The notes under the pieces are model-generated. The model worked only from the letters and a program-made list of their open reading frames with translations. It was not told the origin of the DNA and did not search any database. Both the position numbers and the translations under genes were made by a program. From CAYLLN01 sp036496265 (lineage in GTDB: Bacteria > Planctomycetota > Planctomycetia > Pirellulales > Pirellulaceae): a stretch of 64,000 nucleotides of DNA. The stretch lies in contig DASXLL010000370.1 of the NCBI GenBank assembly GCA_036496265.1, positions 1 to 64,000 of the forward strand. Direction: 5' to 3'. This document shows positions 14,745-23,644 of the stretch, piece after piece (position 1 is the stretch's first letter; every line of letters begins with the position of its first letter).

Positions 14745-15359
14745 TCACTTCGTCGCCATACCGCGATATACGTAGCCGCTGATCTTCGGCATTTTTTCGA
14801 GATACTGCTCGCGGCTGTCGATCGCCGAATACGGCTGCGTCGCCACGAGTTCTTTGATATTGCGATCGAGCTTGCAACCATCGCCCAGCAGCGATTGCAG
14901 CCAGCTCATCCTCCGCTGCCACTTTTGAACGGCCGCTTCCGGGCTCAGCCCATGCTCAAGGAACAAAAACCGGCCCCGTGGCCGAAGCACGCGGAAAATT
15001 TCGCTGGTCGCCTGACATGGGTCGGCCACGCTACAGAGCGTGAATGTGCTCACGACGCAATCCAACGTCCCATCGGCAAAAGGCAATGCTTCGCCGCGCA
15101 GCCGATGATGATCCACCTCGATCCCGGTCTGCTCGATGCGCCGCAGCGCCAACCGGTGCATCCCCGCATTCGGATCCACTGTTGAAATCCTGCGCACGCT
15201 CTCCGGATAGTGCGGCAAATTCAGCCCGGTGCCAAAGCCGATCTCCAAAATCCGCCCCTCCGCACTCGCCAACAACTCCTTCCGGTATCCTCCAATGAAC
15301 GGCTGACCCAGCAGATAATCGCAAATCCGCGGAAAGATGACTTGCGAATAAAATCCCAT
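14745..15359 (-). CDS. Class I SAM-dependent methyltransferase
   Basis: A 204-residue protein. Motif I (GRILEIGFGTGLNLPHYP, about residues 34-51) binds S-adenosylmethionine. An acidic TVDPN loop follows at the end of the second strand, then LPFADGTLDCVVSTFTLCSV (motif II region) and EIFRVLRPRGRFLFLEHG (motif III). The pattern is that of the Methyltransf_11/UbiE-like group; the substrate cannot be read from the sequence. The start MGFYSQVIFPRICD at 15359 matches close relatives as I remember them; the frame is open 15 codons further up. It is convergent with the ThuA gene, and 84 bases separate it from the upstream ABC permease stop on the same strand. Confidence 0.85.
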   Translation of the reverse strand: MGFYSQVIFPRICDYLLGQPFIGGYRKELLASAEGRILEIGFGTGLNLPHYPESVRRISTVDPNAGMHRLALRRIEQTGIEVDHHRLRGEALPFADGTLDCVVSTFTLCSVADPCQATSEIFRVLRPRGRFLFLEHGLSPEAAVQKWQRRMSWLQSLLGDGCKLDRNIKELVATQPYSAIDSREQYLEKMPKISGYVYRGMATK

Positions 15360-15443
15360 CGGGCACGCTCGCTTTGCGAATTGAATGAATTCGCCGCGGC
15401 CCAATTCTATTGACGATTGATCACCAGTGACAATCGGCCGATG

Positions 15444-17099
15444 CTACCGATGCCGGTTCCATTCCACGGCCAGCGGCGCGCCAGCCAGCCGCGAAAACGG
15501 CACCAGAAGAATAATCCCGCCCAGAATGTCCAACATCGAAGCGGCCCCGGATGGAACCAGCCACAGCGAGATCGAACCCAGCAGCGCCACGATTAAAACC
15601 CACAGCGCCACCATCGCGCCGACATGCTCGATTGGCAACAGCTGGCTGCTTAACAAAGCCCGCATCACAAAAACTGCCGCGACCAACTTCACAACCAGAC
15701 AAACAGCCGCAATCCACGGCACGACTGACTTCGCCAGCGGCTGGTAGTCGGTATAGATGTTGACCCAAATCCCGAATCCCATGCCGCCGATAATCAACAG
15801 CACCATGGCGGTTGTAAAAAGATGAACCAACCACGGCCGTCCGGTCAGCCCGATCCAAAACCCCTCGACCATTTGTTTCCAGGTCACACAAAGCAGAAAG
15901 AAGGCAATCAGCGGCGGCAGCACCGCCACTTTCCAAGCCGGCGTCTGCCGCGCAATCTCCATCAACGTCTGACCGAAGCCCGGACGCAGAAAAATTAACA
16001 GCCCCATTGGCAGCGCAGCCAGCCACACGGCAAGCGTGCTGAGCACGCCCATCAGGAACTTGTCGCGAACGACTGCCGGACTGGAAATGGGCCGCGCGAA
16101 TAAAAACGACTCGTACGACGATTTCGCGGACACATCGATACCACCGATGTTCCCCATCGCACCGCCAGACACGGTCGCCATAAGGATTGCGAGGCCAACA
16201 AATATGCCCAGGAACTTCCACGTTTGTCCCAAATCGCTTGGATCGGCGAGCAACACGACTGGAGCGAAGGATAACGTCACCCCTAAGGTCATTACGGGGG
16301 GATACCAGCCGATGGAGCGAAGTTCTAACCAGACTTGCGCCGCACTTGCCGACGAAAACGGATGCTCCGCCGGCTTCCGCCACGCCGCCAGTCGCTCCAT
16401 CAACCGGCTCCACAGCCGCCAGTCGTACGAATCGCCGCGGCGACCCATCGTCACGCCGTTAAGCGCGAACCAATAGGCGATCGGGACGAGCGCCAAAACC
16501 AAAAAGGCCGCCACGAACGGCTCCGCTGCCGGTCCAAACCGATTGAAGCCGAACGCGATCCCCCCCAGCACCCAGCCGAACGTCGCCGCACCCGCCACCA
16601 CCGTCAAAATCCCCTGAATCCACTTTTGCGCAAACGGCGTCCATGCCAGCGCCTGAAACACCGTTAAGAACAATGTGAGCGCGGCGGTCGGCGCCAGAAT
16701 CGGCGCGGTGACATCCGCCGGCCGCAGCACGAAATATGCCACGATCAGCCAAACGACCGCTACCGTCGCCGCGCCAGCGGCCATCGGCACCGTCACGAGC
16801 ATCCGCGACGAGACCGGCAACACCAGCATATGCGTAGGCGGACAGACTTCTCCCATCCGATTTCCCGACATGCAAAACGACGCAATCACCATAACGATGA
16901 TCAATGCACACGGAGCACCGAGATACAAGCCGACCATCGTGACCGCCCCATCACCCCAATGCGTGCGGGCATACGGCGTGAGCAAGTGGCTCGTCGTAAT
17001 TGCCATCAGCAAGTAGGCCGCGGCCACCGCAAATCCCCAGCGATTGCGCCAATAGATCTGCCACAGAATTGCGCGGACAGGCATGTACGCCGAGAACAT
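15444..17099 (-). CDS. ABC transporter permease (ABC-2 like)
   Basis: A 551-residue integral membrane protein with about 12 hydrophobic segments, starting MFSAYMPVRAILWQIYWRNRWGF. Large multi-pass permeases of this kind pair with a cytoplasmic ATPase for export of an unknown substrate. It begins 3 bases after the stop of the ATPase gene and is the last gene of the GntR-ATPase-permease operon. No solute-binding protein is nearby, which favours an exporter. Low sequence conservation prevents naming the substrate. YtrA-type operons in Gram-positive bacteria have the same order and are induced by cell-wall-active compounds; extending that role here is speculation. Confidence 0.8.
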   Translation of the reverse strand: MFSAYMPVRAILWQIYWRNRWGFAVAAAYLLMAITTSHLLTPYARTHWGDGAVTMVGLYLGAPCALIIVMVIASFCMSGNRMGEVCPPTHMLVLPVSSRMLVTVPMAAGAATVAVVWLIVAYFVLRPADVTAPILAPTAALTLFLTVFQALAWTPFAQKWIQGILTVVAGAATFGWVLGGIAFGFNRFGPAAEPFVAAFLVLALVPIAYWFALNGVTMGRRGDSYDWRLWSRLMERLAAWRKPAEHPFSSASAAQVWLELRSIGWYPPVMTLGVTLSFAPVVLLADPSDLGQTWKFLGIFVGLAILMATVSGGAMGNIGGIDVSAKSSYESFLFARPISSPAVVRDKFLMGVLSTLAVWLAALPMGLLIFLRPGFGQTLMEIARQTPAWKVAVLPPLIAFFLLCVTWKQMVEGFWIGLTGRPWLVHLFTTAMVLLIIGGMGFGIWVNIYTDYQPLAKSVVPWIAAVCLVVKLVAAVFVMRALLSSQLLPIEHVGAMVALWVLIVALLGSISLWLVPSGAASMLDILGGIILLVPFSRLAGAPLAVEWNRHR

Positions 17100-17102
17100 C
17101 GT

Positions 17103-18029
17103 CTAAACCTCCTGAACCGGGGCCGAGGAGTTGCCAACCTGAGCCAAAAAAATCTCGTCCAGCGACAGCCACTGCTGCCCAACGACTTCGGCTCCCGCGG
17201 CCGAAGCGGCCAACGTCAAGTCGTCCAATCTGCCACGGGCAACAGCAATCCATTCGCGGCCACCACCTTCCCAGCTCAGCACTCCATTCAGCGCCGGCGG
17301 CTGGCGCCGCTCTCCGTCAAAACGCAACGTCAGCCGATGATGTGACTGCTTGACGACGTCGAGTTCACCCGCAAACACGACCCGCCCACCGCGCAGCATC
17401 GCGACACAGTCTGAGACGCGCTCGACTTCTTCCAGCAAGTGCGACGAAAACAAAACCGTCCGGCCTTCATCCGCAATCGTCCGAACAATCGCGCCCAGAA
17501 TGTCGCGGCGAACGATCGGATCGAGCCCGCTCGATGGCTCATCGAGCAGCAGCAACTCCGGCCGATACGCTAATGCCACAACCAGTCCCGCCCGCGCCCG
17601 TTGTCCCTTGGACAGGTTTTTCACCTTGGTCGCCGGATCGAGCGCGAACTGCCGTCGCAAATCCTGGGCATATCCCTCATCCCATGTCGGATAAAACGCC
17701 CGCATGTACCGCATCAGCTCATCGACCCGCATCCACCCCGGCAGGTCGCCTTCCTCCGACAAATAGCCGACGCGCGACAGCACATTCACCGGGTCTTTCA
17801 CCGGATCGAGGCCGAAAACGCGGACCGATCCGCTTTGAGCCTTCAGCAACCCCAGCACATGCCGAATCAGCGTCGTTTTTCCCGCGCCATTCGCCCCCAC
17901 GAGGCCGAAGACCACGCCCCGTGGCACTTCCAGGCTCACGTTGTCGAGCGCTCGTTTCGCGCCGAACTGGCGGGTGACATTCGAAATCTCCACGACGTTG
18001 TCAGGCGAAACCACTGCGTTCTGGTACAT
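17103..18029 (-). CDS. ABC transporter ATP-binding protein
   Basis: A 308-residue protein with a complete nucleotide-binding domain: Walker A GANGAGKT (45-52), Q-loop region around YLSEEGDLPGW (89-99), signature LSKGQ (139-143, a variant of LSGGQ), Walker B LLLLDEPSSGLD (159-170) and switch His197 in SSHLLEEVE. Residues 230-308 form an accessory C-terminal domain. It energises the permease encoded 3 bases downstream. The start ATG at 18029 lies 1 base after the GntR stop, so the three genes are tightly linked. It is probably repressed by the GntR protein. Confidence 0.93.
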   Translation of the reverse strand: MYQNAVVSPDNVVEISNVTRQFGAKRALDNVSLEVPRGVVFGLVGANGAGKTTLIRHVLGLLKAQSGSVRVFGLDPVKDPVNVLSRVGYLSEEGDLPGWMRVDELMRYMRAFYPTWDEGYAQDLRRQFALDPATKVKNLSKGQRARAGLVVALAYRPELLLLDEPSSGLDPIVRRDILGAIVRTIADEGRTVLFSSHLLEEVERVSDCVAMLRGGRVVFAGELDVVKQSHHRLTLRFDGERRQPPALNGVLSWEGGGREWIAVARGRLDDLTLAASAAGAEVVGQQWLSLDEIFLAQVGNSSAPVQEV

Positions 18030-18030
18030 G

Positions 18031-18444
18031 TCATTTCTCCTTCGTTCGTGCGGCCGCCGCCATTTCCTCGTCCCGCTGCTGAATCAACTCGATCAGCGTT
18101 TCCGTTTTGACGTCCATCTGCCGCGCTTCGGCCAAGAGAGCGTTGATGCGCTCATTAATGATTTTCAGCCGCTCGCGCCGGGCCAGCGGTGAGGTCGTAT
18201 CCGAAACATACGTCCCCGCCGTCCGCCGCTTGGTCACCACACCAGCCAACTCCAGCTCCCGATACGCCCGCGCCACCGTGTTCGGATTCACCAACAGCTG
18301 CTCCGCCAGCGTCCGAATCGGCGGCAACTCCTCCCCCGCCTCCAATCGCCCCGACGCCACCAGATATTTCACCTGGTTCACGATCTGCAAATAGATCGGC
18401 ACGCCATCGTGGGAGGAGATGTGGAGCTTCACGGGCAGACGCAA
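18031..18444 (-). CDS. GntR-family regulator, YtrA subfamily
   Basis: A 137-residue protein. The N-terminal winged helix-turn-helix (about residues 12-80) has GVPIYLQIVNQVKYLVASGRLEAGEELPPIRTLAEQLLVNPNTVARAYRELELAGVV, the standard GntR pattern, then RRTAGTYV. The short helical C-terminus (about 45 residues after the wing, RRERLKIINERINALLAEARQMD) lacks an effector domain, which is the YtrA type. Such regulators normally repress the ABC operon they sit in. A 22-bp imperfect palindrome at 18467-18488 is the likely operator. First gene of the operon. Confidence 0.9.
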   Translation of the reverse strand: MRLPVKLHISSHDGVPIYLQIVNQVKYLVASGRLEAGEELPPIRTLAEQLLVNPNTVARAYRELELAGVVTKRRTAGTYVSDTTSPLARRERLKIINERINALLAEARQMDVKTETLIELIQQRDEEMAAAARTKEK

Positions 18445-18466
18445 ACGGCCGAGGGCAATCGATCAC

Positions 18467-18488
18467 TTGTACTAACTCATTAATACAA
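18467..18488. promoter_or_regulatory. Candidate GntR (YtrA-type) operator
   Basis: On the minus strand TTGTATTAA-TGAG-TTAGTACAA: two 9-base half-sites that match except at one position, around a 4-base centre, 22 bases upstream of the regulator's start. AT-rich inverted half-sites of this kind are typical of GntR regulators. The overlap with the presumed promoter suggests autorepression. Confidence 0.6.
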
Positions 18489-18527
18489 ATGCCACGGGCA
18501 AATGTCAACACCCGACTTGGCTGTAAT

Positions 18528-18932
18528 TCAGGGCGCAAGTAACACGGCCCGAAAACCTGCCTGCTCAAAATGGCGGTCGGCGGTAAGGGCATCAACGAGC
18601 TTGCGCTTGGCCATCACCGCAAACGAGATACAGTCAGTTAGCGACCAGGCTTTGTCCGACCGATTACAAAACAGCTCGAAACCGGCTTCATAGATCTCCG
18701 GCTGATATCCCACCACTTCAAACATTGGATCCGAGCGTACCGCACGCAGAAATGCCGCCACCGTGCCGCGCGAAGCCGGTGCGGAAAGCGCGTCGGCCAA
18801 TTCCATAAGGACCCACTCAGTCGTCAGGAGCCGGCCGGTGAATTCCTCCAAGAAGCCTGCCACGCGGGCGTGCGCTTCATCGCGCGGATTGAGCCAGCCA
18901 ATCAACGCGAAGGTGTCGGCGAAAACGATCAT
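18528..18932 (-). CDS. vapC: PIN-domain toxin, VapC-like
   Basis: A 134-residue PIN domain. Acidic metal-binding residues are in place: Asp6 (IVFADTFALIGW), Glu44 (WVLMELADAL), Asp100 (WSLTDCISFAVM) and Asp119 (ALTADRHFEQAGF). VapC proteins are magnesium-dependent ribonucleases that cut specific RNAs and are held in check by the partner. The start ATG at 18932 overlaps the stop of the upstream antitoxin-like gene as ATGA, so translation is coupled. The domain is complete. The C-terminal AGFRAVLL is usual for the family. Confidence 0.9.
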   Translation of the reverse strand: MIVFADTFALIGWLNPRDEAHARVAGFLEEFTGRLLTTEWVLMELADALSAPASRGTVAAFLRAVRSDPMFEVVGYQPEIYEAGFELFCNRSDKAWSLTDCISFAVMAKRKLVDALTADRHFEQAGFRAVLLAP

Positions 18933-19144
18933 CGCTTGGGTGTACCGAGACGATAGTGCTCGTGTTGTTTGGCAAGATCGGTCGGCAAATCAGCGGCTGC
19001 GCCCTTGAATTGGATATATCGCTGTCCAAACGGGACAGCAGCTTCCGTCGAAGGAGTGCTGATTTTTACCCGCGTCCCCTCTGGAAGCGAAGTTGCAGCG
19101 TCCGGTACGACGACTCCATTTTTCACAGTTCCCTCGATTTCCAT
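18929..19144 (-). CDS. AF2212-type (DUF104-like) antitoxin of the VapC pair
   Basis: A 71-residue protein starting MEIEGTVKNGVVVPDAATSLPEGTRVKIS. This short beta-barrel-like N-terminus (E..V.NG.V.......LPEG..V.V) is the mark of the AF2212/DUF104 antitoxin family that pairs with PIN toxins. The C-terminal 40 residues are the likely toxin-binding tail. The start at 19144 is chosen from this motif; an ATG nine codons earlier is in frame. A 4-base overlap with the toxin gene and the antitoxin-first order fit a vapBC module. Confidence 0.8.
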   Translation of the reverse strand: MEIEGTVKNGVVVPDAATSLPEGTRVKISTPSTEAAVPFGQRYIQFKGAAADLPTDLAKQHEHYRLGTPKR

Positions 19145-19249
19145 GCCGACCTCCCGAGTCTGCAATCGCATGCATGACTACCGACGTAATTATACTTCGC
19201 GGAAGCGCGGATAGGGAAATGCCAGAGCCCTGTCTCCCGATTCGTTACA

Positions 19250-21775
19250 CTATTCCCGCTGCAGCCGCGTCCTCGGCGTCATCGCCGCCTGCCTGCCCGG
19301 TGCTTTCGGCCCCAGAGCAACTCCGATCCAGCCGTCGTGAATCACGAATTGCGTCACTTGCTGGTCGCGCAGCTGCGGGGCCTGAGAAATCTGCTGATTG
19401 ATGACGTGCAGCTTGCGGTTCCGCGACAAAACGCGGGCGAAGATGGCGCTGAGGGCCGTGCGCTGGCCAAGCGAGAGCGGGCGATTGTCGCCGATCAGCT
19501 CGATGATGCCATCGCGATAGAGATTCGCGTCCAACTGGTCCGCGCTCGGTGCATAATAGGCGTGTACCGTAAAATTCGTCCAGCGATTTTTCGTGCCTTC
19601 CTGCGCTAGCTCTTTCAGCCGAATCGTCAGCCGCACGTGGCCGTCCTGGCAATCGACGCGAATCGGGTCCTCATCGGCAAACGTGACGAACACATTTTCC
19701 GGCAGGTCTTCGGGCACTTCAATTTTCCGAGTCGGACTGAACCGAGTTGTCATTTCCTTGAACAGCTCGACCAACTCCGCTCGCCGGCCATGTAGATGAA
19801 GCTGATCGAGGATATTGTTCATCGCCGTCTCGTGAACCTGTACGCTGAGCATGCTGTCGCTCGGCGCCTGCGGCCGCGGCGTGTGTGCCCCGATTTCATC
19901 GCGCGACGCCAGCCGATACCGTGCGATCAGCCGATCCGCCGTCGTCTCCATCTCGACCGGCGTCGGCTCCAGGCTGAGATCGCGGAGGGGCTTGATCACC
20001 TTGACCTGAAATTCCTGCTTCGACTTTTCAAGTTGCTTTTCCACCTGCGCATCGAGCTGCGTCGTCGCCCGGCCGACAATCTTCCCTTCCACCTCGCCTT
20101 TCGCTGCCATCTGCGAGTTGTCGTACTGATTGCGGGCGATGTTGCGAACCAGTGGCCCAATGAGCGGAATGGGGTCAAAATCCGTCTCGAAATCGGCCAG
20201 ATCGTTGTTGGAATTCGCCTCGGCTTCGGCGGAAAACATCCGGATCCCGCGGCGATCGATCGTCAGTCGCTTGCGGGCTCGAAACATCGACCAGCCGCGT
20301 TGATAAAACGTCGCCGGCCCCTTGGACGACGACGTGTCCGACAAAACATCGCCCATCGCTTCGAGCCCGACATTCCAGCGGTGCTTATCCGGCGTCAAAA
20401 CAACCTTCACTTTGGTATTCGTCTGGGCCTGACCCGAAACCCACGCGCCCAGGATCGTGTCATCGACCGCTTCGACTTGCGGCGACTGCGACGGAATCAT
20501 CCGATTCGCCAGATCGTCCGAGATCGCTACGCGGACATTCGCGTTTCGGTAATAAGCGTTCACCGCTTCGGCCAAATCGCGCACCGCCCCATCCGGCGAC
20601 CACCGCAAAATGTCATATTCGAGCGCGAGGGCATTCGCCGTGCTGGCCTTGAAGTCGTGCTCATACCGCTCGATCGCCGCCAGCAATGCAGGCAGGTCCG
20701 GCAACTCGGCTGCCCGCGCCTGAAGCTGCTCGTCGAGCGACTTGAACGGCGGCGTACACAAAAACTTCTCTTGCTGGTGCGAAAGCTGCGTGCTGTGCAG
20801 GCGATGCAAAATGTCGCGGGCCAGCTCGCGTTGCTCAGCCGGAGTGCGGCTGCTGGAATCAAATTCGATGCAAGCCCGGTCGATCAACAGATACTTTCGC
20901 CAATGTGCGGCCGCCCCCGTCGCTTGCAGCATCTGATCAACCTCGGCCAGCGAACCCATCCACGCGTGGCGATCGACGATCGGCGCTGCAACGGTCGAAT
21001 CGCTCTTCGCCAGTGAATGAACGATGTCCCAGATCACCATCCGGCGGACGATCGAATAGCCGGCCCGAAGTATTTTTGATCGCCCTTGATCATCGCCAGC
21101 CTGTTGCGACAGCGTCTTGGCCGCATCTGCCGACTGCCGGAGATTAGCCAACTCGTAACCAACCCTCGGATCGCTCAGCGAATTCGTAGCGACAATCCGC
21201 TCCAACGTGGCGATCGTCTGCTCGGCCCAATTGGCCGCCGACGGAACGCTCGTCACCAGTGACTGAAGCTGCTCGATCAAAGCAATCGGGTGCGACCACG
21301 CATGCGCGCCTGGAACTGCCGGTTCTGGCATCGGAAACGGGCTCGGATTGGCCGGCAGCGGCAATTGCGGCTGAAGCTCTTGAGGCTGCGGCAGCGGCGA
21401 TGGACGGACCAAAGTCGCGCTCAGCCGAATATCCGGCATCGCTGAGGTCTCGAGCAAATCGCCCAGGTCCGGTCCGGTGGCAACGGGCAACGCCGGCGTC
21501 TCATGAATCGATGGATCGAGGCTGATTTGATCCGCAATCAGCGGCCCAATCGGCGCCATCTGCGGCCGCAACTCCGTCGTCGCTATGACCGGATTGCGAT
21601 CGCGGGGAGTCGCGGCTCGCGAACTTGCTGCACCGAGCGTCGCAACTCGCCGCGCTCGAGATTCATGGGGTTCCTGCGTCCGCCACCAGGCCAGCGGCGC
21701 CAAAATCACCAGCCCCGCGACGACCATCGCCAGCGCCACCAGATGCCACGAAAAATCACGCGCCTGTCGGCTCAT
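19250..21775 (-). CDS. Large membrane-anchored hypothetical protein
   Basis: An 841-residue protein with one membrane segment at residues 10-31 (WHLVALAMVVAGLVILAPLAWW) and a Pro-rich linker (about 100-150, PLPQPQELQPQLPLPANPSP), followed by a large, probably periplasmic domain. That domain has helical and beta-rich parts, for example DDTILGAWVSGQAQTNTKVKVVLTPDKHRWNVG and RKIEVPEDLPENVFVTF. I do not recognise a named family, but large anchored proteins of this type with W-N-V-G.E..G elements are conserved among planctomycetes in my experience. It is flanked by the VapBC pair and the amidohydrolase; no functional link is visible. Confidence 0.8.
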   Translation of the reverse strand: MSRQARDFSWHLVALAMVVAGLVILAPLAWWRTQEPHESRARRVATLGAASSRAATPRDRNPVIATTELRPQMAPIGPLIADQISLDPSIHETPALPVATGPDLGDLLETSAMPDIRLSATLVRPSPLPQPQELQPQLPLPANPSPFPMPEPAVPGAHAWSHPIALIEQLQSLVTSVPSAANWAEQTIATLERIVATNSLSDPRVGYELANLRQSADAAKTLSQQAGDDQGRSKILRAGYSIVRRMVIWDIVHSLAKSDSTVAAPIVDRHAWMGSLAEVDQMLQATGAAAHWRKYLLIDRACIEFDSSSRTPAEQRELARDILHRLHSTQLSHQQEKFLCTPPFKSLDEQLQARAAELPDLPALLAAIERYEHDFKASTANALALEYDILRWSPDGAVRDLAEAVNAYYRNANVRVAISDDLANRMIPSQSPQVEAVDDTILGAWVSGQAQTNTKVKVVLTPDKHRWNVGLEAMGDVLSDTSSSKGPATFYQRGWSMFRARKRLTIDRRGIRMFSAEAEANSNNDLADFETDFDPIPLIGPLVRNIARNQYDNSQMAAKGEVEGKIVGRATTQLDAQVEKQLEKSKQEFQVKVIKPLRDLSLEPTPVEMETTADRLIARYRLASRDEIGAHTPRPQAPSDSMLSVQVHETAMNNILDQLHLHGRRAELVELFKEMTTRFSPTRKIEVPEDLPENVFVTFADEDPIRVDCQDGHVRLTIRLKELAQEGTKNRWTNFTVHAYYAPSADQLDANLYRDGIIELIGDNRPLSLGQRTALSAIFARVLSRNRKLHVINQQISQAPQLRDQQVTQFVIHDGWIGVALGPKAPGRQAAMTPRTRLQRE

Positions 21776-22009
21776 CAGACAAGTTCCTTCATTCTCAATG
21801 CGCGCAAAAAACGGACGCGGCGGGCGCAGCTACTGTGAAAATCGGCGGTCTATATGTCTTGGCGAAAGTGGCGTTCCAGCTAGCGTCGCCGCTGCGTTAA
21901 CCGGCACACTTTATTCCCCCGCGCCTGGTGAAAGCGGCCCCGATTTGTGAAGATGTGCCGGTTACGAAAACATTCCGTTTGATCTCTGATCTCTGACTTC
22001 TGCCCCCTT
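21776..22009. other. Intergenic region between divergent genes, with a TGATCTC-word tract
   Basis: No gene is seen. Positions 21980-22000 read as the word TGATCTC/TGACTTC repeated, ending 9 bases before the ATG at 22010. A related tract precedes the zinc-ribbon paralogue 2 at about 8815. Promoters for the divergent pair must lie here, but no confident boxes were found. Confidence 0.4.
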
Positions 22010-23596
22010 ATGTACGACCTTCTCTTCACCAACGGCACTGTCATCGACGGCACCGGCGCGCCGCGCATCACCGCCGACGTCGCGGTCACCGGCGACAAAA
22101 TCGCCGCCGTCGGCCGCCTCGCCGGCGCCACCGCCCGCCAAACCATCGACTGCAAAAACCGCGTCGTCGCCCCCGGCTTCATCGATGTTCACAACCACAG
22201 CGACGGCTGGATGCTCCTCCACCCGCATCAAACCTGGAAAACGCAGCAGGGCTTCACGACCGAAGTTCTCATGGCCGACGGCATCAGTTATGCCCCCGTC
22301 GAAGACCACAATTGGCGGCCCTGGCTGCATTACCTTCGCTCGCTCAACGGCCTCGCTCTTTCCGACTATCGCGGCTGGCGCTCCCTCGCCGACTACATGG
22401 CCCTGCTCGACGGCCACAACGTCCAAAACTCCGCCACGCACGTGCCCTACGCCAACGTCCGCACGATGGCCTGCGGCTTCGGCCGCGTCGCCGCGCCCAA
22501 CGACATGCAAATGCGCGAAATCAAAGTCCGTATTCGACAAGGAATGGAGCAAGGCGCCGTCGGCCTCTCCACCGGCCTCGACTATATCGATCAATGCCAC
22601 GCCTCCATCGAAGAAATCGCCACCGCTTGCGCGGCGATCCAGCCGTATGACGGCCTCTACGTCACCCACATCCGCTACAAGATCGGCCTCTTGCCCGCGC
22701 TCCGCGAAGCGGTCGAAATCGGCCGCCGCGCCGGCGTGAAAGTCCACATCTCGCACTTGAAGGGCTCAACCGAGCAGGAAGTCCAGCAGGTCCTCGAATT
22801 CATCGACAACGAGGCGCGTAAGCAAGTCGATTTTTCGTTCGAGTCATATCCTTACCAGCGAGGCTCGACGATGGTCAATTTTCTTTTGCCGTATGAAGTC
22901 TGGGAGGACGGCCCACTGGGCGTCATCAACCACTTGGACCGCCCCGATGTCCGCGCCCATTTTCGCGAAGCCCTCGCTGTTTTCGGTACGCCGCTCTCGC
23001 AAATCCACATCGCTTGGACCGCCGCCCCACGCTGCGAGCACCTTCACGGCATGCCCCTCGACGAATTCGTTCGCCAGACCAACAAATCGGCTGAGGAAGC
23101 CCTCATCGATCTGCTTATCGACTCCAACCTCGCCACGCTCCTCGTCGCCGGCCCTCCGCTCGACCACCTCGTCGAGCCGCTTTTGAAGCACGACCTCGCC
23201 ATGCTTGGCAGCGACGGCATCTACTTTGCCAACGGCCACGTCCATCCCCGTGTCTATGGCTCCGCAGGCCGCTGGCTCGGCCCCCTCGTCCGCGACCGCA
23301 AGGTGTTTTCGCTCGAAGAAGCCGTCCACAAGCTCAGCGGCCGCTCAGCCGCCCGCTTCGGCCTCCCTAACCGCGGAATCATCCGCGAAGGGGCGTTCGC
23401 CGACTTAGTTGTGTTCGATCCCACGACCATCACCGACCACGCTACCTACGAACAACCGACCAAACCTTGCGCCGGCATCGACCACGTCGTCATCAACGGC
23501 CAAGTCATCGTCACCAACGGCCAGCCGGCAAAATTGCCTTCCGAGGGCGCGCTTAGCGGGAAATATTTACGCCGCGGTAGCCACTTACAGCTATGA
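22010..23596 (+). CDS. N-acyl-D-amino-acid deacylase family amidohydrolase
   Basis: A 528-residue protein of the amidohydrolase superfamily. The start MYDLLFTNGTVIDGTGAPRITADVAV is typical of the D-aminoacylase subgroup. Metal ligands fit: PGFIDVHNHSD (HxH, about residues 57-67), VKVHISHLKG (His, about 243-252) and GSDGIYF (Asp, about 403). The C-terminus closes the small beta domain (GIIREGAFADLVVFDP). Such enzymes remove the acyl group from N-acyl-D-amino acids or open related cyclic amides; the exact substrate is not readable. Cytoplasmic, no signal peptide. The kinase gene follows 48 bases later and is probably unrelated. Length is normal. Confidence 0.88.
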   Translation: MYDLLFTNGTVIDGTGAPRITADVAVTGDKIAAVGRLAGATARQTIDCKNRVVAPGFIDVHNHSDGWMLLHPHQTWKTQQGFTTEVLMADGISYAPVEDHNWRPWLHYLRSLNGLALSDYRGWRSLADYMALLDGHNVQNSATHVPYANVRTMACGFGRVAAPNDMQMREIKVRIRQGMEQGAVGLSTGLDYIDQCHASIEEIATACAAIQPYDGLYVTHIRYKIGLLPALREAVEIGRRAGVKVHISHLKGSTEQEVQQVLEFIDNEARKQVDFSFESYPYQRGSTMVNFLLPYEVWEDGPLGVINHLDRPDVRAHFREALAVFGTPLSQIHIAWTAAPRCEHLHGMPLDEFVRQTNKSAEEALIDLLIDSNLATLLVAGPPLDHLVEPLLKHDLAMLGSDGIYFANGHVHPRVYGSAGRWLGPLVRDRKVFSLEEAVHKLSGRSAARFGLPNRGIIREGAFADLVVFDPTTITDHATYEQPTKPCAGIDHVVINGQVIVTNGQPAKLPSEGALSGKYLRRGSHLQL

Positions 23597-23644
23597 TGAC
23601 AATTTGCTGGTTTCGCTTGCTCCTTGATTCTGAATCATGGCAGA

